A DNA stretch of 64,000 nt from Roseateles depolymerans (lineage in GTDB: Bacteria > Pseudomonadota > Gammaproteobacteria > Burkholderiales > Burkholderiaceae_C). Under the pieces are notes generated by a model that was given only the letters and a program-made list of their open reading frames with translations, searched no databases and was not told where the DNA came from. This document shows, piece after piece, positions 26,736-35,558 of this stretch. The position numbers and the translations under genes are program-made. The first letter of the stretch is position 1, and the number at the start of each line of letters is the position of its first letter. Location of the stretch: positions 620,001 through 684,000 of the forward strand of contig NZ_QUMT01000003.1 in assembly GCF_003387155.1 (NCBI RefSeq). The letters are read 5' to 3'.

Positions 26736-27980
26736 ATGCAGCACGAGGACCTCCGGACCTGGCTGCATCTGCTGGACAGCGTCGGGCGCGCCGCCGCGCG
26801 GCGGCTGCTGGCGCGGCACGGCGACCCTGCTGAGATCCTGAAGGCGGGCCCGTCTGGCTGGACGGGCCTGATCACCGCGGCGGAATCCCAGCGCCTCAGG
26901 GACGGCCCGCCCAAGCTGGATCAGATCTGGCAACGCACCCTGGCGTGGCTCGACGCCTCGCCCACCCACAGCATCCTGCTGCTGGGGGATCCCGATTACC
27001 CCCCTGCCCTCCTCCACACGGCCGACCCGCCGCTGATGCTGCATTTGGCCGGCCGGCGCGAGCTGCTGAACCGTCGCGCCATTGCGGTGGTGGGCAGCCG
27101 TCATCCCACCCCTCAGGGCGAGGACAACGCCCGGCTGTTTGCGCAGGGGCTGGGGGAGGCCGGCTTCTGCGTGATCTCTGGACTGGCTACCGGCATCGAT
27201 GGCGCGGCCCATGAAGCTGCACTCCACACCCCCGGCGGCACCGTGGCCGTGCTGGGCACCGGCATCGATCAGGTCTATCCGCTGGCCCATGAGGACCTGG
27301 CGCGGCATATCCGCCGGGGCGGCCTGCTGGTGAGCGAATACTTTGTCGGCACCCCTCCGCTGCCGCCCAATTTCCCGCAGCGCAACCGGATCATTGCCGG
27401 ACTGGCAGAAGGCTGCCTGGTCGTGGAAGCGGCCGTGAAATCCGGCTCGTTGATCACCGCGCGCATGGCCAGTGAGGCGGGCCGCGAGGTGTTCGCCATT
27501 CCCGGCTCCATCCATGCGGCCCAGTCGCGCGGTTGCCACCACCTGCTCAAGCAAGGCGCCTGCCTCGTGCAGACCCTGGACGATCTGCTGTGTGAGTTGC
27601 CGCCGATGGCGAAGGGCGGGCAGGCCGGGCAGGCAGGACAGAGCGGCTCGCCTGGGGACGCCGCGGTAGCGTCCTTGGAAGCTGAGCGGGATGCGCAAGC
27701 CCGTGGCACCCATGGCGCCCATCACACCCTTCACGCCAATGACGCAAGTGCCGCCGGCGAAGCGGAAGCGCCCTTCGAATCGGCCGACGCCCCAGCAGAC
27801 GACACCACACTCCATCCCGTGCTGCGCGCCCTCGGCCATGACCCCTTGTCGCTCGAACAGCTGGGACAACGCACCGGCTGGCCGGTGGAATCGCTGTCGG
27901 CCGCGCTGCTGGATCTGGAACTCGACGGTCAGATTGCCCGGCTGCCGGGCGCCCGTTTTCAGCGGCGGGTGCGGGCCTGA
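26736..27980 (+). CDS. dprA: DNA-processing protein DprA (Smf)
   Basis: 414 residues. An N-terminal SAM-like helical part (about 1-95) precedes the Rossmann domain: VVGSRHPTPQGEDNA, FCVISGLATGIDGAAHEA, TVAVLGTGIDQVYP, NFPQRNRIIAGLAEGCLVVE and GSLITARMASEAGREVFAIP. A low-complexity linker of about 65 residues (Gly/Ala/Gln/Asp-rich) then leads to a C-terminal winged-helix domain (about 358-414). DprA protects incoming single-stranded DNA and loads RecA during transformation. The linker is longer than in most relatives. Confidence 0.95.
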   Translation: MQHEDLRTWLHLLDSVGRAAARRLLARHGDPAEILKAGPSGWTGLITAAESQRLRDGPPKLDQIWQRTLAWLDASPTHSILLLGDPDYPPALLHTADPPLMLHLAGRRELLNRRAIAVVGSRHPTPQGEDNARLFAQGLGEAGFCVISGLATGIDGAAHEAALHTPGGTVAVLGTGIDQVYPLAHEDLARHIRRGGLLVSEYFVGTPPLPPNFPQRNRIIAGLAEGCLVVEAAVKSGSLITARMASEAGREVFAIPGSIHAAQSRGCHHLLKQGACLVQTLDDLLCELPPMAKGGQAGQAGQSGSPGDAAVASLEAERDAQARGTHGAHHTLHANDASAAGEAEAPFESADAPADDTTLHPVLRALGHDPLSLEQLGQRTGWPVESLSAALLDLELDGQIARLPGARFQRRVRA

Positions 27981-28009
27981 CCGGCGCTGAAACCGCGCCA
28001 TAGCGGCCT

Positions 28010-28023
28010 GGGGCGCGCGCCCC
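28010..28023. terminator. GC palindrome after dprA
   Basis: GGGGCGCGCGCCCC is a perfect 14-nt palindrome 30 nt after the dprA stop. It may form a cruciform or weak terminator between dprA and smg; there is no T-run. Confidence 0.35.
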
Positions 28024-28092
28024 GCCGCCCATCCGGGAATATCCGTGCGCGGGCCCTTTCATTTCGCTCGGGAGGGGTTTCGGGCCCTGGGG

Positions 28093-28098
28093 TATAGT
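28093..28098 (+). promoter_or_regulatory. TATAGT -10 box placed for leaderless smg transcription
   Basis: TATAGT ends 6 nt before the smg ATG at 28105. With the usual 6-7 nt to the start site, transcription would begin at or next to the A of the ATG. The only purine-rich stretch nearby (GGGAGGGG at 28072-28079) is 26 nt upstream, too far to act as a ribosome-binding site for this start. No good -35 hexamer is visible. Confidence 0.55.
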
Positions 28099-28104
28099 CC
28101 CCTC

Positions 28105-28557
28105 ATGTTTGACGTGCTCGTCTATCTGTACGAAACCTATTGGCGGCCTGACGCCTGCCCGGATCACGCCCAGTTGACCCGGAAACTGTCGGCCGTGGGG
28201 TTCGAAGACGAAGAAATCCGGGACGCTCTGTCCTGGCTGGATGGTCTGGCCGCATCGGCCCAGTCCCACCATGCCGAACCCGGCGATCGCAGTCTGCGCA
28301 TCTATTCGCGGGATGAACAGGAACATCTGGGCGATGCCTCGATGGGCTTCATCAGCTTCCTGGCCTCCGCCGGTGTGTTGCCCACCGCCATGCGTGAGAT
28401 GGTCATCGACCGTGCCATGGCGATCCCCGGGGGCCCGCTGGACCTGGAAGACCTGAAGATCATCGTGCTGATGGTGTTCTGGAGCCTGGGTGAAGAGCCC
28501 GATGCGCTGATTCTGGACGAGCTGTTCGTCGCCCCGGAAGAGCGTCTGATCCACTGA
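28105..28557 (+). CDS. smg: Smg/DUF494 family protein
   Basis: 150 residues starting at MFDVLVYLYETYWRP, the family start. The segments LTRKLSAVGFEDEEIRDALSWL and, near the end, LKIIVLMVFWSLGEEPDAL are characteristic of Smg. The protein is small, acidic and probably cytoplasmic; its role is still unclear, though it is usually encoded next to dprA, def and fmt as here. The start follows a TATAGT box by 6 nt, so the mRNA may be leaderless. Confidence 0.92.
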   Translation: MFDVLVYLYETYWRPDACPDHAQLTRKLSAVGFEDEEIRDALSWLDGLAASAQSHHAEPGDRSLRIYSRDEQEHLGDASMGFISFLASAGVLPTAMREMVIDRAMAIPGGPLDLEDLKIIVLMVFWSLGEEPDALILDELFVAPEERLIH

Positions 28558-28631
28558 TTCGCTGTTGATCGGCTGATCCGCGCTGCGCTGCGGCGCCCCT
28601 GTGTTGCGGCCAAGCTGCGTTCAGAAGAAAC

Positions 28632-28666
28632 AAAAAGCCTCAGGCGTATCGCGCTGAGGCTTTTTT
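28632..28666. terminator. Bidirectional intrinsic terminator between smg and the DUF1631 gene
   Basis: GCCTCAG (28637-28643) pairs with CTGAGGC (28654-28660); AAAAA precedes the stem and TTTTTT follows it. On either strand the stem is followed by a run of T, so it can end both convergent transcripts (smg ends at 28557, the DUF1631 gene at 28683). Confidence 0.9.
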
Positions 28667-28682
28667 GCAATCAGGCCAGCCA

Positions 28683-31157
28683 TCAGGCCAGCAAACGGGT
28701 GGGATCCACTTCCAGCTTGGCCAGCGCATTGCGGGTGGCCTTGACGGTCAGCGACTCGTCCTGTGCCGGCAACATCAGCCCGGCCTGCAGGAAGGCGCCC
28801 AGCCGGCTCAGCTGGAACAGCACCCCTCTCCCGTGCGGCGACACGAAGAGGATCAGGTGGTGGCGCATACCCCGCCAGACCAACTGCACCGGTTCCACCC
28901 GGTTGCGATAGTCCAGCATGTACCAGCTGCCGACCTGCAGCTCCCGCGCCCAGGCCAGCATGGCCGGCGTGGGCGGCGTGCCACCTTCGGCCACGACTTC
29001 CAGGCCGTCCACCTCGTGGCTGGACAGGTCCCGCACCAGCGACTCGTTGATCTCCACACCCGCTTCGGTGCTGGGCAACATGGCTTCCAGCGTTTCCAGC
29101 TGGCTCATCAGTTCGTCCAGCCGTTCGCGCGGAATCGCCGCCGTCTTGGCGGTGAAGGCCGCCGCCAGGGCGTTGTTGAGCGAGCGGATCTGCTCGTCCT
29201 GCCGGTCGGCCGTCATGCCGGCGTGGCCCATGCCGTCGCGCAGCGTCTTGAGCAGCGGGGGCAGTCGGCGGATGACTTCGGCCCGGTCCTCCCGCGAGAC
29301 CTTGGCGCTGGCGGACCAGATCAGGTCCGCGGCGGCCCGCTTCATCAGCTTGGTCTGGTCGGCCTGCGGGCCATAACGCACGCCGGTGACGGCCAGCACA
29401 TCGGCCCAGATCTGGAAGAGGAAATCCCGCACGCCGTCCTGCACCGGCACCTCGGAGAGCATCTTGCGCAGCTCGATGGTGTACTGGATGGCCAGCGTCT
29501 CGCGCTGCTCCACCTGCTGGGCCAGGGACACGCCCTTGCGGGAGACTTCGTTTTCCTGTTGGAAATAGTGGTCGAGGAACTTCTCGAATTCGGTGAGCAC
29601 CGTCTGGAAGACGCGCCGACCGGTGTCCGGATAGGCTTCCACCACCTGGACTACACGTTTGATCTCCCGCTCCAGTGCGTCGCCGATGTCGGCTGCGGAA
29701 GCGCTGAAGCCCATGACGCAGGCGCCCATCCGGTCGATCAGGCGCCGGGCTGGATGATCTTCCGCGGCGAAGAAGTCAGGTTCTCCGATGGCCACGCGCA
29801 GCACCGGCATCTGGAGCCGGGCGAACCAGACCCGCAGGGCTGGCGGAATGCGCTCTTCCTGCAGGATGGCCTGGAACAAGAGCGCCACCAGTTCGATGGT
29901 GGCGCGTTCGGCGGGCGTGTCGGCGGCCTGTTTCAGGGCCGATTTGAGCGTCTGGTTGCGCTGGCGGATTTCATCCAGCGCCTGAGGCGCCGTCATGTGA
30001 ATGTCCACGCCGGGCGCTTCCGCCTGCTCGACCCGTCGCTGGACGGTTTCCTGGGCCATGTTGATGGCCGCGCCGAGCCGCTGCGAATGCGGCACCTGGG
30101 CCGCATGGCGGGACAGAGGCGCGCCCATCTGCGTCGTGCTCACACCGGTGACCGTGGCGCGGCCCGGGCCAGCGCCCATCTGGGACGGACGGGCCGGCAC
30201 GGTAGGCGCTGATGCGGACGCCGATCCGCGCGCCAGTTCCGGCACATGACGGGCCAGCACCCGCTGGAGCTGGGCCATGACCTGCTGGGCGGACTGGGTG
30301 GCGGGGGTCAGTGCTGGCGTCCCGGACTGGGCCTGGACGGCGGCCTGCGGTGCGATGCCGGCTGCGACCGCGGCCCCATGGGTGGGGTGGGCGGGATGGC
30401 CAGAATGGGCTGAATGGGCCGGCGTGGGCGCACCGCCTGCCGGGACCTGGGCGGCGGCATGGCCCGCCTGCGCTGCACTGGCGGCCGAGGTCGGCAGCGC
30501 GGACGCGTTGCGCCGGATCAGCGGACGCAGATCCACCTCCGGCATGACGCCCTGGGTCAGCAGCAGGTGGTTGGCATCGTGGTAGGCCTCCAGCAGCAGC
30601 TGGGACAGTTCCTGATGCAGCGGACGCTGCAGCATCTGCCAGACCGAGCTGCTCAGGCCCGATTCGAACCAGGCGTCCAGCACCAGGCGGGCCAGTACCT
30701 GGGCCCGCAGCAAGTCCTGATGGGGGAGATCTTCCAGGCCCTCGAGCCGCTGCATGCGGTTGCGCAGGTCGCTGAATTCCCAGCTGGCCTTGTCCATCAT
30801 GGCCAGGGCAAGCCGGGAGGCGATGATCTCGCGCTCGATCGTGTCGTCATCCACCAGCGACAGATTCTGCGGACGGCTGGAGAGCGAGGCCGAGCGGGAG
30901 TCCCCCGGCCCATGGTGATACACATGCCGCAGCGACTTGCCCAGACGGGCATGCCAGGGCGTGGCACAACGCTGCCACGCTTCAAAAGCGTCGCGTCGGG
31001 CCATCTGCAGCGCGTGCTCGGCGGGCTGGGACAGCAGGTCCTGCACCGCCGAAGTGAGTGTGGCCACGACGGACGGCAGGCCCCGCAGCAGCACTTCCGT
31101 GTGAACGCGCCGCGCCTGGGTAGCCAGTGCCTGTGAACGAGCGTCTGCGGCGGTCAT
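28683..31157 (-). CDS. DUF1631 family protein
   Basis: 824 residues, no signal peptide or membrane helix. N- and C-terminal parts match the DUF1631 pattern: an early AWQRCATPWHARLGKSL region, the segment LSLVDDDTIEREIIASRLA, and a late WYMLDYRNRVEPVQLVWRG motif. A Pro/Ala/His/Ser-rich low-complexity stretch lies at about residues 225-300. DUF1631 proteins are abundant in beta- and gammaproteobacteria and some are linked to c-di-GMP signalling through a late PilZ-like region; that function is not visible here with certainty. It converges with smg across a bidirectional terminator. Confidence 0.85.
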   Translation of the reverse strand: MTAADARSQALATQARRVHTEVLLRGLPSVVATLTSAVQDLLSQPAEHALQMARRDAFEAWQRCATPWHARLGKSLRHVYHHGPGDSRSASLSSRPQNLSLVDDDTIEREIIASRLALAMMDKASWEFSDLRNRMQRLEGLEDLPHQDLLRAQVLARLVLDAWFESGLSSSVWQMLQRPLHQELSQLLLEAYHDANHLLLTQGVMPEVDLRPLIRRNASALPTSAASAAQAGHAAAQVPAGGAPTPAHSAHSGHPAHPTHGAAVAAGIAPQAAVQAQSGTPALTPATQSAQQVMAQLQRVLARHVPELARGSASASAPTVPARPSQMGAGPGRATVTGVSTTQMGAPLSRHAAQVPHSQRLGAAINMAQETVQRRVEQAEAPGVDIHMTAPQALDEIRQRNQTLKSALKQAADTPAERATIELVALLFQAILQEERIPPALRVWFARLQMPVLRVAIGEPDFFAAEDHPARRLIDRMGACVMGFSASAADIGDALEREIKRVVQVVEAYPDTGRRVFQTVLTEFEKFLDHYFQQENEVSRKGVSLAQQVEQRETLAIQYTIELRKMLSEVPVQDGVRDFLFQIWADVLAVTGVRYGPQADQTKLMKRAAADLIWSASAKVSREDRAEVIRRLPPLLKTLRDGMGHAGMTADRQDEQIRSLNNALAAAFTAKTAAIPRERLDELMSQLETLEAMLPSTEAGVEINESLVRDLSSHEVDGLEVVAEGGTPPTPAMLAWARELQVGSWYMLDYRNRVEPVQLVWRGMRHHLILFVSPHGRGVLFQLSRLGAFLQAGLMLPAQDESLTVKATRNALAKLEVDPTRLLA

Positions 31158-31191
31158 CGAAAAAAGGAGTGGAGAACTGCAGCTGACTCTA

Positions 31192-32223
31192 CTACACCAC
31201 CGCGCCAGCGTTGGGGTCGTCAGGATCCTCCCGCTTGACGGATTGCTTCACCAGGTCCTCGCGCTTGACACCCAGCCACATGGCGATCGCCGCCGCCACG
31301 AAGACGGAGGAGTAGATGCCGAACAGGATGCCGATCGTCAGGGCGATGGCGAAGTAATGCAGGGTCGGGCCGCCGAACAGCAGCATCGACAGCACCATCA
31401 TCTGGGTCGAGCCGTGGGTGATGATGGTGCGGCTGATGGTGGAGGTGATGGCATGGTCGATCACCTGGTGGGTGTTGAAGGTCCGGTACTTGCGGAAAGC
31501 CTCGCGAACCCGGTCAAAAATCACGACCGACTCGTTCACCGAATACCCCAGCACCGCCAGCACCGCCGCCAGCACCGCCAGCGAGAACTCCCACTGGAAG
31601 TAGGCGAAGAAGCCCAGGATGATCACCACGTCGTGCAGGTTGGCGATGATGCCGGCCACGGCGAACTTCCACTCGAAGCGGAAGGCCAGGTACAGCATGA
31701 TGCCGATGACGGTGGCGGCCAGCGCATAGGCTGCATTGGTGGCCAGCTCGGCGCCCACGGAGGGCCCGATCAGCTCGCTCTTGGACAGCGACAACGGTTC
31801 GGCCTGCCCCACCACGCAGGTGGGCTTGCTGACCGATTCGCCTTGCGGCGTCACCGACTGGTGCTGCTCGACCGTGCCGTTCTCGGCCTTGCACAGCGCC
31901 TCGAACACCTTGCCGACGATGACGTCCTGCTTGACCTCCGGACGCACCGGCAGGCGGATCATCACGTCACGGGTGGTGCCGAAGTTGGTGACCTGCACCT
32001 CGCCGAAGCCCATCTGCTCGACCACCTGCCGGGTCTTGTTGATGTCCGCCGGCTGGCTGTAGGCCACCTCGATCGAGGTGCCCCCGGTGAATTCGATGGA
32101 GAAATGCAGCCCCTTGGTGAACAGGAAGAACACGGCGGCGGCGAAGGTCAGGAAGGACACGACGTTGAAGACCAACGCGTGCTTCATGAACGGGATGTCC
32201 CGTTTGATTCGGAAGAATTCCAT
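31192..32223 (-). CDS. secF: Protein translocase subunit SecF
   Basis: 343 residues. The N-terminus MEFFRIKRDIPFMKHALVFN leads to a first helix, then the conserved FSIEFTGGTSIEV motif, a periplasmic domain with an extra Cys-containing part (QHQSVTPQGESVSKPTCVVG), and the late helix series with NESVVIFDRVREAFR, GSTQMMVLSMLLFGG and GIYSSVFVAA. It works with SecD and YajC to help SecYEG release and pull translocated proteins. It is the last gene of the yajC-secD-secF set. Confidence 0.97.
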   Translation of the reverse strand: MEFFRIKRDIPFMKHALVFNVVSFLTFAAAVFFLFTKGLHFSIEFTGGTSIEVAYSQPADINKTRQVVEQMGFGEVQVTNFGTTRDVMIRLPVRPEVKQDVIVGKVFEALCKAENGTVEQHQSVTPQGESVSKPTCVVGQAEPLSLSKSELIGPSVGAELATNAAYALAATVIGIMLYLAFRFEWKFAVAGIIANLHDVVIILGFFAYFQWEFSLAVLAAVLAVLGYSVNESVVIFDRVREAFRKYRTFNTHQVIDHAITSTISRTIITHGSTQMMVLSMLLFGGPTLHYFAIALTIGILFGIYSSVFVAAAIAMWLGVKREDLVKQSVKREDPDDPNAGAVV

Positions 32224-32264
32224 GGCGGTGTGTGCTCGCGACTGGAGGGATGGGGGGCAAGGCC

Positions 32265-34205
32265 TCAGCGGGCCTTTGCCACCTCGGTGGCTTCGCTGCT
32301 GACGGCAGCGTCAGCAGCAGCGCCCGGCTCAGGCGTGGGTTTCCAGATGGTGCCGATGGACACGCCCTTCAGGCGCTTGCGGCGGCCATACCAGAGGTTC
32401 ACCAGCGCCCGCGAGAACATCACCGAGGAGATCATCGAAGTGATGATGCCCAGGCAGTGCACGACGGCGAAGCCCTTGATGGGGCCGGAGCCGAAGGCCA
32501 GCAGCGCCAGGCCGGCGATCAGCGTGGTGACGTTGGAGTCCAGGATGGTGGCCCAGGCCCGCTCGTAACCGGCGTGGATGGCCTGCTGGGGCGCCAGGCC
32601 CGCCCGCAGTTCTTCCCGCACCCGCTCGTTGATCAGCACGTTGGCGTCGATGGCCATGCCCAGCACCAGCGCAATGGCCGCGATGCCGGGCAGGCTCAGC
32701 GTGGCCTGCATCAGCGACAGCACCGCCAGCAGCAGCAGCAGGTTGAAGCCCAGCGCCAGGGCAGAGAAGACACCGAACATCATGTAGTACAGGCACATGA
32801 AGACGGCGACCGCCACAAAGCCCCAGGTCACCGAGGCGATGCCCTTGTCGATGTTTTCCTTGCCCAGGCTCGGGCCGATGGTGCGTTCCTCGATGATGTC
32901 CATCGGCGCGGCCAGCGAGCCGGCGCGCAGCAGCAGCGCGGTGTCGGCGGCTTGCTGGGTGTCCATCGAGCCGGTGATGCTGAAGCGGTTGCCCAGCTCG
33001 CCGCGGATGGTCGGCGACGTGACCACCTCACCCTTGCCCTTTTCGAACAGGATGATGGCCATGCGCTTGCCGATGTTCTCGCGCGAGACGTCCTTCATGA
33101 TGCGGGCGCCCTTGGCATCCACGCTCAGGTTGACCGACGGGTTGTGACCCTCGTCGAAACCGGGCTGCGCGTCATTCAGGTTGTCACCGGTGATGATGAC
33201 GGTGCGCTTGACGATGATGGGAATGAGTTGATCGTTGCGGCGCTCCATGTAGCGCTCGGACCCGAAGGGCACCGGACCACTGCCGCTCAGCGCGGCCTGG
33301 GCTTCGGCGCTTTCGTCCACCATGCGCAGCTCCAGCGTGGCGGTGCGGCCGATGATGTCCTTGGCCTTGGCGGTGTCCTGCACGCCCGGCAACTGGACGA
33401 TGACGCGGTCACGGCCCTGCTGCTGGATGACGGGTTCGGCCACGCCCAGCTCGTTCACCCGGTTGTGCAGCGTGGTGATGTTCTGCTTGATGGCGGCGTC
33501 CTGGACGGCGATGACGGCAGCCGGGGTCAGCGCACCGGTCAGGCGCAGCTCGCTGCCTTCGCCGGAGGAGGTCCAGGCCACTTCGGTGGTCATGCCGCGC
33601 AGGGCGTCCAGCGCCTGGTTGCGGGTGGCGTCGTCGCGGAAGTTGATGACGACGTTGTTGCCGTCCCGGGCGATGCCGGCATGGCGGATGTTCTTGTCAC
33701 GCAGCAGGGTGCGGGCGTCGCTGGAGAGGGCGTCGGCCCGCTTGGTCAGCGCGGCCTTCATGTCCACCTGCATCATGAAGTGGACGCCGCCGCGCAGGTC
33801 CAGGCCCAGGTACATGGGGAAGGCATGCAGCGCGGTGAGCCATTCGGGCGAGCGGGACACCAGGTTCAGCGCCACGATGTAGGGCGGCTCGCCGCTGTCC
33901 CCGCCGGTGGCGGTGCCGTTGAGTTGCCGGGAGATGACGTCCTTGGCCTTGAGCTGGCTGTCGGTGTCGCCGAATCGGGCGCGGACCGAATTGCCTTCCA
34001 GGTGCACGAAATCGGGCTTCAGGTTGGCCTGGGCCAGGGCCTGCTCCACGCGCTGGCGGACGCTGTCGTCCACCTTGATCGTGACCTTGGCGCTCGACAC
34101 CTGCACCGCCGGCGCTTCGCCGAACAGGTTGGGCAGGGTGTAGATGAAGCCCACCAGCAGTGCCACCAGCAGCACCGCATATTTCCAGAGCGGGTAACGG
34201 TTCAT
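32265..34205 (-). CDS. secD: Protein translocase subunit SecD
   Basis: 646 residues starting at MNRYPLWKYAVLLVALLVG; six earlier in-frame codons are less likely. There is one N-terminal helix, the conserved LGLDLRGGVHFMMQVD motif, P1/head domains, and a C-terminal set of five helices with GMAIDANVLINERVREELR and the GSGPIKGFAV region. It uses the proton motive force with SecF to promote export. Three GC-rich hairpins lie in the gap between yajC and this gene. Confidence 0.97.
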   Translation of the reverse strand: MNRYPLWKYAVLLVALLVGFIYTLPNLFGEAPAVQVSSAKVTIKVDDSVRQRVEQALAQANLKPDFVHLEGNSVRARFGDTDSQLKAKDVISRQLNGTATGGDSGEPPYIVALNLVSRSPEWLTALHAFPMYLGLDLRGGVHFMMQVDMKAALTKRADALSSDARTLLRDKNIRHAGIARDGNNVVINFRDDATRNQALDALRGMTTEVAWTSSGEGSELRLTGALTPAAVIAVQDAAIKQNITTLHNRVNELGVAEPVIQQQGRDRVIVQLPGVQDTAKAKDIIGRTATLELRMVDESAEAQAALSGSGPVPFGSERYMERRNDQLIPIIVKRTVIITGDNLNDAQPGFDEGHNPSVNLSVDAKGARIMKDVSRENIGKRMAIILFEKGKGEVVTSPTIRGELGNRFSITGSMDTQQAADTALLLRAGSLAAPMDIIEERTIGPSLGKENIDKGIASVTWGFVAVAVFMCLYYMMFGVFSALALGFNLLLLLAVLSLMQATLSLPGIAAIALVLGMAIDANVLINERVREELRAGLAPQQAIHAGYERAWATILDSNVTTLIAGLALLAFGSGPIKGFAVVHCLGIITSMISSVMFSRALVNLWYGRRKRLKGVSIGTIWKPTPEPGAAADAAVSSEATEVAKAR

Positions 34206-34258
34206 GAGGACATCCTCTGACAACCAGGCGGGGCGTCCGACGCCGCCACCTCAAGCGG

Positions 34259-34321
34259 AACCCGGCCGGTGCCAAGGCACGGGCCGGGTCTTGGGGGGAA
34301 GCCGGTCACCGGGTGACCGGC
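34259..34321 (-). other. Hairpins between yajC and secD
   Basis: ACCCGGCC (34260-34267) pairs with GGCCGGGT (34282-34289), and GCCGGTCAC (34301-34309) with GTGACCGGC (34313-34321). The second stem starts right behind the yajC stop on the minus strand. No T-run follows. They may stabilise yajC mRNA or set the secD level, rather than end transcription. Confidence 0.5.
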
Positions 34322-34328
34322 AGGGCCG

Positions 34329-34652
34329 TCACTTGGTGACGGTGCCCTTGGGCAGCACCTGCAGCACGGCCGAGCGCTGCAGCTGCACTTCGGTGCCGGG
34401 GGCGATCTCGACGGTCAGGTAGGTCTCGCCGACCTTGGTGATCTTGGCCAGGATGCCGCTGTTGGTGATGATTTCATCGCCCTTGGCCAGGGCCTCGACC
34501 AGCGCGCGATGCTCCTTCTGACGCTTCATCTGCGGACGGATCATCACAAAGTACATGACCACGAACATCAGCACCAGCGGCAGCATGCCGAGGAAGCCCC
34601 CTGTCGGATCGGAACCAGTCGCCGTCTGGGCGTAAGCGTTGGAAATAAACAC
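34329..34652 (-). CDS. yajC: Sec translocon accessory subunit YajC
   Basis: 107 residues from a GTG start with GAGGGA about 8 nt upstream (MFISNAYAQTATGSDPT). One membrane helix (MLPLVLMFVVMYFVMIRPQM) is followed by the conserved RPQMKRQKEHRALVEALAKG and GDEIITNSGILAKI segments. YajC joins SecDF in the inner membrane. It is the first gene of yajC-secD-secF; tgt and queA, which often precede it, are not here. Confidence 0.96.
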   Translation of the reverse strand: MFISNAYAQTATGSDPTGGFLGMLPLVLMFVVMYFVMIRPQMKRQKEHRALVEALAKGDEIITNSGILAKITKVGETYLTVEIAPGTEVQLQRSAVLQVLPKGTVTK

Positions 34653-34888
34653 GTCGATATCCCTCAGAAATGGGTCATCCCTGCATCAGGCCTTCAGCCC
34701 TTTGCTGGACGAATGAACCGGTGATTGTATGCGTCCGGTCCGCACCAGCCCCACCCGCTTCCGCGCGGATTCATCGGGGGGCGCCATCGGAAACCCCGAA
34801 AGCCCGCCAGGGCGCCCGCGTCAAGCCGGGGAAGCGAGCGCCAGCGCGGCCCGCAAGCCGATTGTTCGAACTGCGATGATGTCTACCC

Positions 34889-35554
34889 ATGACTTCAGAC
34901 ACCCTCGAAGAACTAGAACAGGACAAGCGCCGCCAGGCCGACCAGGCCTTTGATGCCATCGAGAACATGGTCGCCACGCTGCAGCTGCGGCCCGGCACGC
35001 CGGTGGTGGAGTCGGACCTGATCGCCCGCATCGCGCTGGGACGCACGCCGACCCGGGAAGCGCTGATGCGGCTGGTGGCCCACGGACTGATCGTGCAGTT
35101 GCCCCGGCGCGGGATGATGGTCAGCGACATCCAGGTCGCCGAGCAGTTCGACCTGCTGGATGCACGCCGCCCGCTGGAGCGGCTGATCGCCTGCTGTTCG
35201 GCCCGCCGCGCCACGCCGGCGCAGCGGCAGGCGCTGCTGGACTGTGCCGCGCGGATGGCGGAGGCGGCCGCCCGGGAAGACCTGGACGCCTACATGCGGG
35301 TCGACCAGGTGCTGGACCGGGTGAACCATGCGGCCTGCCGCAACCGCTTCGCCGCCGGGGCGGTGATGCCGATGATCATCCAGTGCAGACGCTTCTGGTA
35401 CGCTTACCGGCACCTGGGCGACGTGGCGGTGGGGGCCCGCTGCCATCAGCGCCTGGCCGAGGCCATCGCCAGTGGCGACGGCGAGGCGGCTACCCAGGCC
35501 TCCGATGCGTTGATCGACGCCCTGCGCGAGTTTGCCCAACAGGTGATCAGGTGA
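34889..35554 (+). CDS. GntR/FadR-family transcriptional regulator
   Basis: 221 residues. A winged-helix DNA-binding domain (about 25-82; LIARIALGRTPTREALMRLV is the recognition region and HGLIVQLPRRGMMVSDI the wing) is followed by an all-helical FCD-type effector domain (about 90-221). It lies 4 nt upstream of the hydroxyproline-epimerase gene and probably controls it and the transporter behind it, using an amino acid-derived effector. The family is firm; the effector is inferred from context. Upstream (34653-34888) is a 236-nt gap with the divergent yajC promoter region. Confidence 0.85.
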   Translation: MTSDTLEELEQDKRRQADQAFDAIENMVATLQLRPGTPVVESDLIARIALGRTPTREALMRLVAHGLIVQLPRRGMMVSDIQVAEQFDLLDARRPLERLIACCSARRATPAQRQALLDCAARMAEAAAREDLDAYMRVDQVLDRVNHAACRNRFAAGAVMPMIIQCRRFWYAYRHLGDVAVGARCHQRLAEAIASGDGEAATQASDALIDALREFAQQVIR

Positions 35555-35558
35555 TGGC

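Noticed and set aside
32232-34220. A 662-codon plus-strand frame opposite secD
   Set aside because: Antisense shadow of secD with Ala/Gly/Val/His-rich, repeat-like composition.
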